A stretch of 64,000 nucleotides of DNA from contig NC_049981.1 in the NCBI RefSeq assembly GCF_000003815.2, forward strand, positions 25,496,047 to 25,560,046, written 5' to 3'. The notes under the pieces are model-generated. The model was not told where the DNA came from and made no database searches. It saw nothing but the letters and a program-made list of their open reading frames with translations. Positions 1 through 12,600 of the stretch are shown here, piece after piece (position 1 is the stretch's first letter; each line of letters begins with the position of its first letter). Position numbers and translations under genes: made by a program. The stretch comes from Branchiostoma floridae. Its lineage: Eukaryota > Chordata > Leptocardii > Amphioxiformes > Branchiostomatidae.

Positions 1-2033
1 GTTCGTCCTATGACTTTTTTTCTGATGAAACAGTAGTTAGATTTAAAACCGACTATAGATAATAATCTACCACGACGAGGGCACATTCGTCGCAGGCTGT
101 TGAAACATTTCGATTTATAAGCAGGCTGTGACAGAACAAACCACAGACAGGGATCTAAGACTGTAGCTTTTTCCCAAACAGGAATTCTGTGCGAAAAGAG
201 TATGACTATCCAAGAATGCCATCAGTATGATGACGCGCGACGAATGTGTCCGTTTTTTTTACGACGCAACCACGACCACCCCAAGAATGCTCTAACGTTA
301 CAGTCGTGAAACTACCGCGTAAGCATGTTTCCAGTGCGTAAAAGTTGTCCTCAGTAATCTCAAAGCAGGTTATATTATATGGGGTGAAAACTCGCGCTGT
401 TTTCATACAGCCCAATTTCTCTGACAATTCCTCACTCAAACAACTTCATACAGGCATCAGATTCAAAGGCTATTAACAACCAAATGTTTCCCAATCAAAC
501 TGTGCTTGCCGTCAGAAAATATCACGATTTTTAACATCTGCGTGGCGTTTCGTTGGATCAGTCCTCAATTCAGTTCAAGTACTATTTTGTTCAGTACAGT
601 CAGGCAGACAATAGGGAATCGGTACACTACTAGTATCCAAGCAGATGTTGTATATGTTCCCTAGCTGCCCGTCTCTGTGACTGTCTCCTTATAGAAACGT
701 AACGATTTCGTTCCCCCCAACATCTGCTTGGAGATTACCATATGTGCGGGTCTGTGTTCCTTACGTTCTTTATTACCCCCATTCCCCCTTCACACTGCGG
801 CCCACCTTTATATACCCAACAGGTGAAGGCCAAGCAGACCAAGTCTTAAGCTCCGAACTAATATTTGCATCCCTCTTCAAATCCTGTCCATGCAGTACAC
901 GGGCATTGTGAGGCATTTTTCTCTTCGCGGATAACGCAAATAACATTAAAATGCCTCCCATTTTGGACCAACCTAAGTTGACGGAAGCTGTCTACCTGCT
1001 TTAGTGTAATAGATGGGACATGAGTGCAGCAAGTATCGAGAGGTAGTCGAACAGGCAATCTGTTATATCATTCCACCTCTAGCACCACAAACACAGCCAA
1101 GTGTTGTCTCCAAACACCCAGGGTCTGAGCTAACACATTAGCAGCCGGCCTGCCGCCGCATCTCAGCCTCGCTTCCTGTAGGGATGAGCCGGTTGGAAGG
1201 ACCCGTCCCCTTGTTTTACGGGGGGCTGCCATTTTGGTGCCCCCCTAGGCGGGGCCTGAGGGGGGTATGTTCTGCAGGTGCAAGAGGTGTGTGTGTGTGT
1301 TCGGAGGGGGGGGGGGGTGTTAGGCCACGCAGGTGTAAGCCCTCAGGACAGAGCTGTTTAACCTCTGACAGCAGAGCGGTGTGAATCTTGTGACAGGAGA
1401 AACGTTCATCATAGAAAGTGACAAACGTAAACACGATGGGTACTGGAGCTTGAAGCAAAAGGGTGCACCTGAGAATGCGAGGCTGTATGCGGCCCATTGT
1501 GTTCAAACTGGCCATCAACAACTGGCCGTGGGGTCTGGGACACACACGGCTCAGTCCCGTACTTAGGATCCTCACACGAAAATGACTTGACACTGTTGGC
1601 ATTTCTTAAAGACCCCCGTGACAAAACGCGATGAAGTTTAAGTATAATCCTGCCCAATTGATTGCACTCATAAATCAAGGAACCCGTACAGTTGTAAGAC
1701 AGGCAATTTAGGGATTTTCAGAGACATCTGAGTCCTTTCGGACAGACATGCGCCAAATGTCGGATTTGTAGATGGTGTAAATCGCGTGGCAAGGGTTACT
1801 CGGTGCCGACGTCCTTTTCCTACAGTCTGCACAGCGTCAAACCGCATTCCACTCCGCACTCTGACTCGATTGTATATCATTCTAGATGTAATAACGTACT
1901 GATAACTTGCCATGTGTTTCCAGGTAAGGTAAAGCTGTGTGTTATTTACGACTTCCTGCATGAGAGGTGTAAATTTCCGATGATTAGAACCGTCCTGACG
2001 TGTGCGTGTGTTTTCTGTTGTTGTATTGTTCAG
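1..2033. other. Non-coding DNA upstream of the BMP3-like last exon
   Basis: No convincing exon is visible on either strand. The stretch contains a GT run and a G-homopolymer near 1285-1320. Because the exon at 2034 begins directly after a polypyrimidine tract and CAG, at least the right part is the last intron of the BMP3-like gene; the upstream exons lie outside the window. Confidence 0.6.
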
Positions 2034-2225
2034 GTGATGAAACCTTCCAACCACGCCACCATACAGAGCATCATGCGGACCGTGGGCATCACGTCCGGCG
2101 TCCCGTCTCCCTGCTGCGTCCCTGACAAGCTGTCCTCACTCAGTATCCTCTACTTCGACGAGAACAGAAACGTCGTGTTGAAGGTCTACCCCAACATGTC
2201 GGTGGAGAGCTGCGCATGTCGTTGA
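2034..2225 (+). CDS. BMP3: BMP3/GDF10-like TGF-beta ligand, terminal coding exon (partial gene)
   Basis: This is the C-terminal 63 residues of a secreted TGF-beta superfamily ligand, ending in the cystine-knot signature CACR followed by TGA. The residues [12 protein letters not shown], the CCVP pair, the [11 protein letters not shown] stretch and VVLKVYPNM are characteristic of BMP3 and GDF10 (BMP3b), which are secreted signalling proteins acting on skeletal and neural tissue in vertebrates. The exon follows a TTGTTCAG acceptor and opens in phase 0 with GTG ATG AAA. The prodomain and the first part of the mature ligand lie upstream of the window. An invertebrate gene would be pro-orthologous to both vertebrate paralogues, so the symbol is approximate. 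A poly(A) signal follows closely, so this is the true 3' end of the gene. Confidence 0.9.
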   Translation: MMKPSNHATIQSIMRTVGITSGVPSPCCVPDKLSSLSILYFDENRNVVLKVYPNMSVESCACR

Positions 2226-2262
2226 AAAAAAAAACACTGTTAAATGTCTTTGATATAGAATG

Positions 2263-2268
2263 AATAAA
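2263..2268 (+). terminator. Poly(A) signal of the BMP3-like gene
   Basis: AATAAA lies about 40 bases after the stop codon, so if it is used the 3' UTR is very short. Confidence 0.6.
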
Positions 2269-4242
2269 ACAAAAGTTGTAGCTACTTGTGGAGAAAGAAA
2301 CCTCCAAACCGCGAGGACCTGTGCCGTGTGGACAGCATTCTATCGCCCATATTGTAAATTAGAAGTACGTGTAAATGTATATGATGGTTGGATTGGGATA
2401 TGATAGTTACCATTAGTATATTCGCGCAACAACGTGCGCTAGCACTAGCATGTGTTTTCATGGACGAGTCTTTGGTGTTGACTGGATAAGAGGATACTTT
2501 TTAACTAAAGTTTAAAAGTGTAAATAATACCTTTCCCCGAGAACCCTCACATGATTTAAGTTGTTTGATTGTTTTTTTAGTGTTATAAAGTCTGTGTAGA
2601 GCACACAGAATATCGAGCGAATGTATGCACTTACGTATATGTGAGGGAAGATTATATTTGCACTATTTATTTTTGTCACATATGTATCTAGTCGATATAT
2701 CAAGGTTGCTGGAGAACGATTTATTGACATTAGGAAGTAGTAGACCAACTTTTTTCACAAAAATACCAGTCTGTTAAGTGAGTAGTTTGGGAAGTACCCA
2801 AACAAACTTCCGGAGACTTCTAACTTAGAAAAAACTTTGAAACTTACTCATTTCTATGGATATTTCTTGGCCATTCCTATACATTGTGGCCACAAAATAT
2901 CCAGTTCTGTTCGCAGCTCCAGTAGCTATCAATAGTCAAAAGTTGTTTCTTTATATGTTCGAACATTATCAAGTTGTATGGTGATTATTACAGTTCCCAG
3001 GAGCTATGGCACAAGCCAGCAGACTAGCCAGTTGATTTATCCCCATCTTGCATGGTAGTAACAATTGCAAATCACTTCACACGTTGAAAACAGTCTGTTT
3101 TGGATTATTCTATTGGCGGCATGTTACCTTATCTCACAGAACTTTACTGAGCCAGCGCACCCGATAAGACCCACCCTCTCTGCACTGAGGCGGCGAGCAA
3201 CTAAAAATTTCTTTATTGGTTTGACGAATTTCATTAACATCTGTGTAGTTTTGTTATCTTCCAAATCATACCTTTACATGAAGGATCATATTCAATGTGT
3301 AAATTTCGGACTCCAGCCAGTGGAAAGAGGAGGGGTGAGGGCTTACACTGGTGACGTTTCATTCATCAAAAGGTCTATTTATATACACACCTGTCTGTGG
3401 GAACGGGTGGTTCTTATTCTGCATCTTCTTCCTTTTCTGAGGTACTACTTGAAGAAATGTGCTTGTGTTCTGCTGATATCTGGTACATATATATGATATA
3501 TATATATATTTATTGCTAACAGCTGTGACGTTTACGTGTGTGATAGGTGTGGTTTATCTATCCGTGGACACGCTCCGTACGTAAACCGACACGAAGATGT
3601 CTCCCCCGGCGATAGCGGTGTTCTTACTCCTCAATAAGACTTAGATTTGTATGTTGCTACTGCCGTGGGTGATAGTAGGTAACTGTAGATGTGATTTGGC
3701 AGAGCTCCAGCCATGTGGTTTTCAAGTTGAGTACGTGTAAGTGAATTGCCCAATTGCTAACTCTCCTGCATGATGGATGACTCTTGTATAAACTAGAGGC
3801 AAAAACAAGACTGTCTTGTATCACGTCGTGTCAGCCGTGTCGTTATTAGCTAAGAGGCCAGCTGGCTTCAATCCTTACGCCACTTTACTATAATTAGAAG
3901 ACTTCGCAGACTTCGGGGTTCGCCAGCCGAGAACGTCAATGTGGTCAGGATCCCACGACGACAGGAAACAACTAGAGGGGTCGTCTGAAGTAGAATCGGA
4001 CGACAACTTGACATGGGGAGGGTAGAACGTAATAGAAGAACGAACGTCTAGTGTAACACGTTTAATACATGCCGTCTGTCCGCTCGCTTTCTCCCGATGC
4101 GTCCCGCTAGGCTCCCCGTCTTCCTCTAATCTCTTTGCGATGGACCGAGTCGCTCAAAGTCAGAAGTCGACGAAGCGCAGGCCTCCTCGTGACAGGTGTT
4201 GCGGGGAAAACAACGGATATACTTAATCCCGCGATTCGACCT

Positions 4243-4256
4243 GTTACCATAGCAAC
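4243..4256. promoter_or_regulatory. Perfect X-box (RFX site) match
   Basis: GTTACCATAGCAAC fits the RFX-factor X-box consensus GTNRCC-N0-3-RGYAAC exactly and is nearly palindromic. X-boxes commonly mark promoters of ciliary genes in animals. It lies 2.4 kb upstream of the start codon of the coiled-coil gene. Functional assignment is inference. Confidence 0.45.
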
Positions 4257-5533
4257 GATGTGACTGGCATTCTCCATCTTCATCTTGGTTTCGAATCCAC
4301 AACCTAGTCAAGAATTATCTTTCGTTTTCCTGATAAAAGATGCAGTCAAAACCGAATTCGAAAAGACTATTAGGGAAAAGTTTTGTTGAATTGTCGTAGC
4401 CTGGGTGCCATCCTGTCTACATTTGTACTACTGGGGGCTCCTATACATACTCTCTAAAATATCGAGGGAGCAAGCATGGGAGCCCTTGTAGCAAATTGGA
4501 TGGTTTATTTATTGGTTTGGTTTATTAAGTTAAACTCCTTTACTTGTCACATATAAAAGTGACACCTACTCTTCCAGGAGTAACAATACCACACAGAAAA
4601 CATGGATAGCACAACATACATAGCATACAAAATTTCATAATTACAAGTAATAATAATCATCAATAATAATCAGCGACATTATTAGTGGCACCTCGTATTA
4701 CGAGGACGAACTGAACTTAACTGAACAATCATTAAACCGCGTGGCACCCGGATGGATGTCTCGGGTATAAATTGAACGTTTGTGTTTCATGGGGACACCG
4801 GGAGTTGACAAACGTTATGTGCAAACTGCATAAGATAGGGTATCGGTAGTTCTATCATGATCAAAGCAAGCCGCCAGGGGGGCATTAACCGAACTTGTCC
4901 ATTTTGCCGACAACTTCCGACACATCAAATATGATACAGATCCATCATTCGATTAATGCTGTTCAAAAACAAACAAAACAAACAAACCCACTCCCAATCG
5001 GCAAAGAAAACACAACTTTTTTTGGTGAAACACAATAAAATCCTCATAAGCAAGTTCTTCCTGGCCTCCTTGTACATTTCATTCTTGCCAAGACCCAAGG
5101 AGTCTTCCAATATGTTTTCCCATACCGTGTTTAGTCCTTGCTCAGAAGAATAGAGATAGAAGTTACAACGCAACTTACAAGGTACTAGTAAATGCCCAAA
5201 GATTAAAGGCGCCTCGTAGCGGTTAAAAGAGAACCTGCAAGATACACTTTTAGCTCTCAACGCTCTGTGACCATGGCTACAACCTGACAGTCCGTGTGTC
5301 CTTCCGCTCGGAGAAAAGGGCCCGGTCATTAACAATGAAGAAAACCTATCTGTGTATTGCATATCTATTAATTTTTTTGTTAATATATCAGGAATCCGAT
5401 AAAACATTTTACGAGAGACAAATTGATATCAAACACGAGCCAAACTTATAAACTCGCCTTACCCGGAAGAGCGCATTGATCCACTAAACAAAAGGACGTA
5501 AACCGCCGTCCGGGCATCGGTGCGCGTCCTTCC

Positions 5534-5547
5534 GTCACCTAGGCGAC
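5534..5547. promoter_or_regulatory. X-box-like site with one mismatch
   Basis: GTCACCTAGGCGAC matches the RFX X-box at all but one consensus position. It sits in a CpG-rich segment just before a possible first exon (about 5600-5754), a natural promoter position for the downstream coiled-coil gene. Confidence 0.35.
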
Positions 5548-6496
5548 CGGCAGGTGGGCTGATCAGGTGTGCCGGTACACAGCGATAGCTAAGTACGGGC
5601 CGCAATCTTTCCCACGCCGCTATTATCCTGCGGTTTTACCGAGTACTTGGTTGATAAACATCCATTTAAGGCTGATTCAAGTGCTGATGTAAACAACAAC
5701 AAGGCAGGCGTTGGGAGAAACGCATCTACAGCTGGTAGACCGACCACCGTGCAAGGTAATATTAAGCGACCCGTGTTAGTGTTTGTTTGCATTATCGCTG
5801 TTTTCCCTGGTTTCACACAGCTTGATTATAATGTCGCGACATTTGTATTGATCATTACCTTTGCTAAGAACGCTATATGTTTTATTTATAAAGCAGATGG
5901 TCATCTTATCAAACACCAGTACCTTATTAGTAAAAGGTGGTATACACTAACAACTCTAACGTTACGTAACATGGGTAATACATTGTTTCCATGGTTAAAA
6001 CTATTATATGGATATATCTTCTACTATTGTTCATATACAAACTATATAATTTCTTCAAGTGGCACTTCAGGGGTGCCCTTGATCATGAAATATTTTGGGT
6101 GCAGAGGGGCTTTGAAAACCTTTCACAATGCTGCTGTGCCCCTTCAGCAAAATGTACAAAAGGTCAAGTTGACACCAACTATGTAAAACTAAGTCAACAC
6201 AAAGCCCTGACTGAGATAAAACAGTGTGAATGTGTAATCCAATCCAACTCGCAAGCAACTATTGTGTTGTTGTTTTTGTTTTTCTTCGTCCTGTGTAATT
6301 TTAGTACATTCCACTGGTACCTGTTGTGTGCTACATGTATATTGCACATGTAACGTTATATGGACTAGGAGCAGGACATGACGTTAAGCAGTCACTATTA
6401 ACTGTCACTATGATAGTATCAACAATACTCCTGGCGAATAATTTACAAGGGGTCATACACATGCATCATTTCTTCTACATGTTATAATGTCACCAA

Positions 6497-6590
6497 TTCT
6501 ACGCTGGCCTTGTGGTTAGGATGGTTGACTGAGAATCTAGAAGTCTAGATGTTTTGCCCATGGATCTTCCCCCTCACTCGGTGATAAATG
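6497..6590 (+). repeat. Possible tRNA-derived SINE fragment
   Basis: The segment starts with an A-box-like TGGCCTTGTGGTTAGG and continues in a style typical of tRNA-derived SINE heads, but I see no convincing B box. A weaker B-box-like piece (GAGTTTGAATCTC) occurs at 11752-11764. Tentative. Confidence 0.25.
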
Positions 6591-6683
6591 AGCCTTGCCT
6601 CAGTTGAACCAATAAATACAGATGATATCGATAATGATACAGTATATCAATATTTTTCCTCCGACATCACCTCTATATCCAGG

Positions 6684-9600
6684 ATGGTTCTTCCGTTTGA
6701 ACACACCAACCTCCTGCACAGTCGGTATGATGTCATCGCCCGACCAGGAAGCGCGTTTGAGCTGCGACGTCCCCCCAAGATTGACTTGGAACTTCCGACC
6801 AACAAGAGCGCAGCGGAATATGCCAGCTTTCTGAAGTACGTTTTGAATCTTTTCAAGATTTCTTTACTTTGGATTCTCAGAACCATAGAAAATGAAAAAT
6901 TTACACTAACTGTTAACACAATATTACATATGTAGAGAGACTCTAGGAAATATGTCTAAAGTAGGAATTCTAGTACTAGCTGACTCAAGCACACATTGAA
7001 CAAGGATCAAGGAGGTTAAAGGATGAATAAACTATTGTCATAGTCTTTTCATGGAAAGGCCAATGATTTTTCCTTGGTTTAATCCACTTTAAAGAAAATG
7101 TTTGGGCAAGAGGACATAATACCACAGCTTAACAAAACTTGCATCTAACTACATTCACTCCCCAAAATCGTGTGCCGACTATCTGTACATTTTTTCCTGA
7201 GTATTTTGTAGTATGATATTAGTTTTCTTTACAGTTTATGTGTCACAATCTGTACAGACTGGCTGACAGTAGTAGTAATTGGTACAGCCTCTACCCTCAG
7301 AATCACTTTTCTCTGTTCAGCATCACCTCTCAAGTCTGAAAACCAAGAAATGGAATTGGTGAGGCCTTGTGGCTTCATGAGCAACAATGGAGATAATCAG
7401 TCATAACTTGAGTACATTGTTCAACAGAAAAAGACTCATTTGGTGATTGCCAATAAATTCCCACAGGCAAAACCACCATTTAAATACTAATGCAATCTAA
7501 ATGACCGTATTGCTAAGTTGTTGTCTTACAAAAGCACAGACACATAGTATATACTTCCAAGAAATGATAACCAAAGAAGAGAGAGATGTTTGAAAGCATT
7601 TTTTGGGGTTGTCTGTTTATGCGTCTGTCTGTCTGTCTGTCTGTTTGTCTTTATACTTTCTATTCCCACGTATACTGACCAGCCAGGCACTGGAAATGTA
7701 ATCTTAACACGAGTTAGAGGTTTTTGAGAGAACGCATTGATTGATTATTACATTTGAAAGCTTTCTTGAACAATGAGCACTTAGAGAATTTATTACAATT
7801 ATGACTTAAAAATATCTCCAATGTGTGTTGAAATTGCTACCTGTTTTATGTATTTTGTTGACACCAACAAGTTGCTGTGAATAGATACGCGATTCTGTCT
7901 TTAGCTGCCATGTACAATTTCCTCAACAAATCCTTTCTTCCTTCCTACAGAGAGAAAGAACGTAAGGTTGGACCTGAGGGTTTCCTGGACTCGCACCGTT
8001 ACACCCACACCTTCGAGGTGAAGGAACTGTCTCCGCGCTTCAAGACGTCCTCTCCCCGCCGTGCCTCCTCCGTGGAGACTGTGGTCGACCTTCAGGCCAA
8101 GATCAAGAAGGATCAGAAGGACTATGACAAGAGGATGAAGGTTGTGGAGGTAAGGGCTGACATAACTTATTTGTAGTCATGAGCTGGAAATGCACCATCA
8201 AGGTTCAATTTATTAAAAAGTCCTGATTTTGTGTACTAGGGAAAGTCATTAAACAGCAATTTCCTCACTTGACTTGGTAAAAACAATTTTCTCTGCTGAG
8301 CACCTTTGACAAAAAGTATAGGAGTTGAACACTCTCCACTACCAGTGCACTAGCCCCTACCTTAGTGGCCTAAGGGCTGTAGAAATAGAGATGGACACCG
8401 CCTTATACAGCAGAAGATGTTTGAATGTTTCTAATTTTGTTGATATTGTATGTTTGAAGGACCACATGTGGCAACACAAGCAGGCTGAGAGGGAGCTGAA
8501 GCGTGTGGAGGGAGACGTACTCAAGAAGCAGCGCCATGTCAAACGGATGATCAGGGACCTCGAAAACTGTACGTACCACAGTCAGGGTCTTATGTTACAG
8601 CCCCGTATTCATTCTGCTCTAGCTCCAGTTTGATTGCTTTCCTGCAGAATAGTCTGGCACCAGATAATACATCTGCGATTTTATCTTGCCTATCAAAAAT
8701 ATATGCAACAGTTCTGATTTGGTTGGAGTCACATGGTCCTTATGACACCATGAGTTCAAAGATGCATTCAGTTATATGACCTCCTTGATTTGGCTTTTAA
8801 GTTTGATTGAAGAAAAACCCTTGTTGCAAATCTATATAATGATATAACAGCTTACATGTAACAATTACATGTTAACAACTATGTGCAACAATCACAGGAA
8901 GATGAAGGCTTCCTTCAACTGTTGGTAATGTTAAGACTTGCTCCTTTGCAGCCATCCAGAAGAAAACCCTGGAGGAAGACAAGAAGCTGAACAAAACCCT
9001 GCAGACTCAGGAGCAGCTGCAGAGAGACTATGTGCACCAGACAGAAGAGGTCAGATTAAACCTCCTTGATCAAACATACTGTAAATGCATTTAAGTTTGC
9101 AGAGATTTACTTTCGCGGTAGCAGGAAAATAGAAATTTCATAGCGGTTTTAAGTTCGCGGTAGTGCCATAGTCTGTAGTCTCATACTATAATGGAAAAGT
9201 GTTGTGGTGGTTTTAAGTTCGCATAAAACGACTGCAAACATTTCTGTCCTCAAGGTTTTGAAATATCTTTTATTTCAATAGTTTTTATAGTTTTATTTTT
9301 ACAACTTTTACAGTAACCTCTCATTGTAAGAGCATTGGTATGCACAAGTGAGGTGACTTGGAACTTAAAGACCACATAGTAAACATAACTTTCATACTGA
9401 GTACATAATCCTTGCCCCACACAGTAGAGCAACACTTAAAATTAACCTTGTCTTTACTGAGGTAGCCATTTGGCATCAACTCACAGTGTTTTAGTTATGG
9501 GGTTAGGGAACAATGTTTGTTTCCTCATACAAAAGGCAATCATCTGTTTTACAGAAAACAAAAGAGCGGATCAACGAGTCAGCAGAGTACATGCAGCAGT

Positions 9601-12600
9601 TTAAGGACAAGACGAGGAAGGCTCTCCTTCATGAGTAAGTCCTGCTTCCTTCATGTCATTTCTGAACAGTCATGCAGACTTCTCTTTGTCAGAGCAGTTC
9701 TGTGTTCATTGTAACAAGAGAGTAATTCCAATACTAGTGTTGGCTAATGATATGTAAACACTCTTTGACAATCTTTTAAAAAGAGTAGCAATTGTTGCAA
9801 AAATCTGGCATAAAGCACAGAGAATAAGCTAATTTGATAACCAGTATCAGCCAGTGCAAGGAGACAACCATTGAGGGACAAAAGATAGATTATTACATAT
9901 GTAATGCAAGAAAAAAGAAGCAACTGGATGTACTTCATACTATGTTCTCTTAATTAAAATTCAGACATTTCACATAGCATGGACCATATTTAATCAGAGA
10001 CAGATGTAGCCTGTATATAAAATGTCTGACAGCTCTTCGAAGAATTTGTTTAGTTGCTTGATTTATTTTGTATTGCTTAATGAATGTCTAACCTTCATTC
10101 ATGTCTGTGTTTCAGGAGTGAGGCAGAGCGACAGTATAAAGCAAAGCAGGCGGCTATGGAGCTCTGTCGGACAGAACTGGACCGGATGAACTTAGAGTTC
10201 ACACAAAAAATGCAACAGAAAGAGGTAAGAGGTAGACGAGTAAGATGACAAATGCAACACATCTATTTCCTTTGACCTTCTTATACATTGACCCTTTGAG
10301 ATAAAATGATACATGCAGAAAGTTGAAAAACCTTGCTGTGTTTGTTGTACTAGGAAGAACAATTCAAGCTGAAAAAGGAGCTGGCCGACCTTGCCATCAA
10401 ACTGAACATGGATGCACAGAAGAAACGGCAGATGCAGTTTGAGCAGGGCAGGTAAGTGTTCCAAACTCCTGCATAATTCATAATATCTGTGCCATAAAAA
10501 CTGCTAACATTTTGAACAGAGTTCCTGTCTCGCATTATGTATTTTTAAGAGAGAACCAATGCAACAGTGCAAAAGGGTCTAAGGTAAGGTAAGAGAGCAC
10601 AAGTTAAATCCGATTTGATGAAATATTTCTTGTCGCAGGATTGGGAGTGAGACGACGAGGAAGAGGATTCTGGCCAACAGGGAGGCAGACACCACACTGG
10701 AGACCAGTCTTGGGTAAGCAAAGTCACTTTTGGGGCACTGGAAAGGTTGCAAGCAGTAATATAAGGGAAGGGGGTGAAATCTGCTTTCCATACAAGTATA
10801 TATAAATGTTGTAACATCGCTACATCGATATTGTTATGTAATGCTAAAGGTTGATGACTTTAGAAATGGAATTTACTTTCTGTATTGATTTTCTGTATGT
10901 ACCTTCAAGACCCTCTGCCAAACAGCCATGTTATCTAAACCAGCAGCCACTTATCTTTAGTCCTCAGGGAGTATTTCTTGTATTAACTGTTTCTCCCTGT
11001 CATGTTGTATACAGGAAAGCAGAAGGCGGCACTCGTAGGTTTGAGACTGGGAAGAGGCTGCTGAGTGCAGAGCTGAACACCACACGGTCACATCTACAAG
11101 AGAGGGCACGGGACGGTAAGGTTTACTTTAATTTTGTAACGTTACTATCAGCTTAGCAGCTAGGGACAGTGGTTATCAAAGTTGTTTTTTTATACATGTT
11201 ACACAACAAGAAAGCCTATGTTTTGATTTCAATGACCATCTATCACCTTCCTCATGGCAATACAAGAATTGCATTCCTCACACTACAACAGTGACATCCA
11301 GCAATTTGAAAGCAGAACCAGCGTTGCCCTGATAATGAGGATGGTTAGTTACCAAAATGTTAGCCAGGAGTACATACATGTACTTGGTAGTACTTTGCAA
11401 CCACCATATGCTTGTTTGGACAGTGAAAACAACCTTGTTAAAGTTGACATGATGACCTATTTCTTGTTTGTTTTGTCCTGTTTGCAATCAACCTTAAGGG
11501 ATGAATTCACAATACATGTTTCATTAGTATGACAATAACCAACCACATTTTAAAATCTAACACACTTCAGAGGCGCGACGTCTTCGGGACTCGCTGAACC
11601 TCCTGGACAAGAACGCAGACGTCCAGAGGAAACTGCAGGAGGAGGCCCAGCAGGCAGACCTGGACCTGCGCAGCAAGCAGATCGACCAGAAGCTGCAGGT
11701 GAGAAGACTTCATAATGCAACAGGAGTTAGAGCCTCTAGACCAAGAGGCCAGGAGTTTGAATCTCGACATGTTAAATGTGAAAATGGAAGTTAAGCTATG
11801 GTTCACTTTTCACTGTGCTTGTTGACAAGGGTCAGGTTTTGATACATACACAAATTTAAGTACCAACTGGTGGTTAGAGAGCCTACCTCTGGATCAGCTG
11901 TTGTCACACACCTGACATACACACTTAGTCAGTTAGTCTACTATCAATCTGAACTGGTCATGACTGTACATCACATATAACCAACGTGGCCTTTTGTGTA
12001 ATATACCAGATTCACAGAATGCCTTGTTATGTCTTTAGACTTAACTATTCATTTTTAAACATTTAACATATTGTTTTTGGGGTGTTTGTCTGCCCGTACT
12101 TAAGCGATTTGCAATATACACAATGCAGCTTGGCCACATATCCTGAGTATATAAGTCTGAAAGGTATGGGTAAGGGGGTGAAGTCTGCCATCTCTGATTA
12201 CCTCGTTGTTCAGGAAGGGTTTACAATGACTGACTCTGCTATACATCCCTCTCTTTAGGCACACAACCTGAGGAAGCAGCAGCGCCTGAACGCTCTGGTG
12301 CGGACCAAAGCTACCGAGAGGCACGAGAAGCTGAACGAGTGGGAGGAGCGCTACCTGATGCGAGTAGACGACGACAGGAGGAGGAAACACGAGGACAAGA
12401 TGAAGCATTTCAAGGTAAAGTTAACAACAAAATTTCAAACCCACAGATTACAGAAAAAGAAGCTTTTTTGTCTTCATCTGCTTAAAAAAAAACTGTGTTA
12501 ACATATCAGTAGCCAACACTAGAACATCGTATTTGAATGAGTCTCTTGTTACAATGATGTCAATATCTGTCTTTTTCACGTGTCTTTACCAGATTTATGT

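Larger units (their letters stand above)
2280..6683. other. Intergenic region and probable 5' UTR/promoter of the coiled-coil gene
   Basis: I see no convincing protein-coding exon. The longest open frames (for example 3065-3496) look random. Segments at about 3540-4120 and 5460-5760 are richer in CpG and could be promoters. A candidate non-coding first exon ends at the donor CAAG/GTAATA at 5755. X-box-like sites at 4243 and 5534 are listed separately. About 4390-4790 looks like a degraded dispersed repeat. Confidence 0.4.

Noticed and set aside
3065-3496. 143-codon open frame with hydrophobic stretches
   Set aside because: No family resemblance, AT-driven hydrophobic composition, no splice or conservation support; looks like chance in intergenic DNA.
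5647-6186. 179-codon open frame on the + strand
   Set aside because: It starts at a non-ATG codon, has low-complexity hydrophobic content and no recognisable domain. Only its first part (to the donor at 5755) might be 5' UTR exon.
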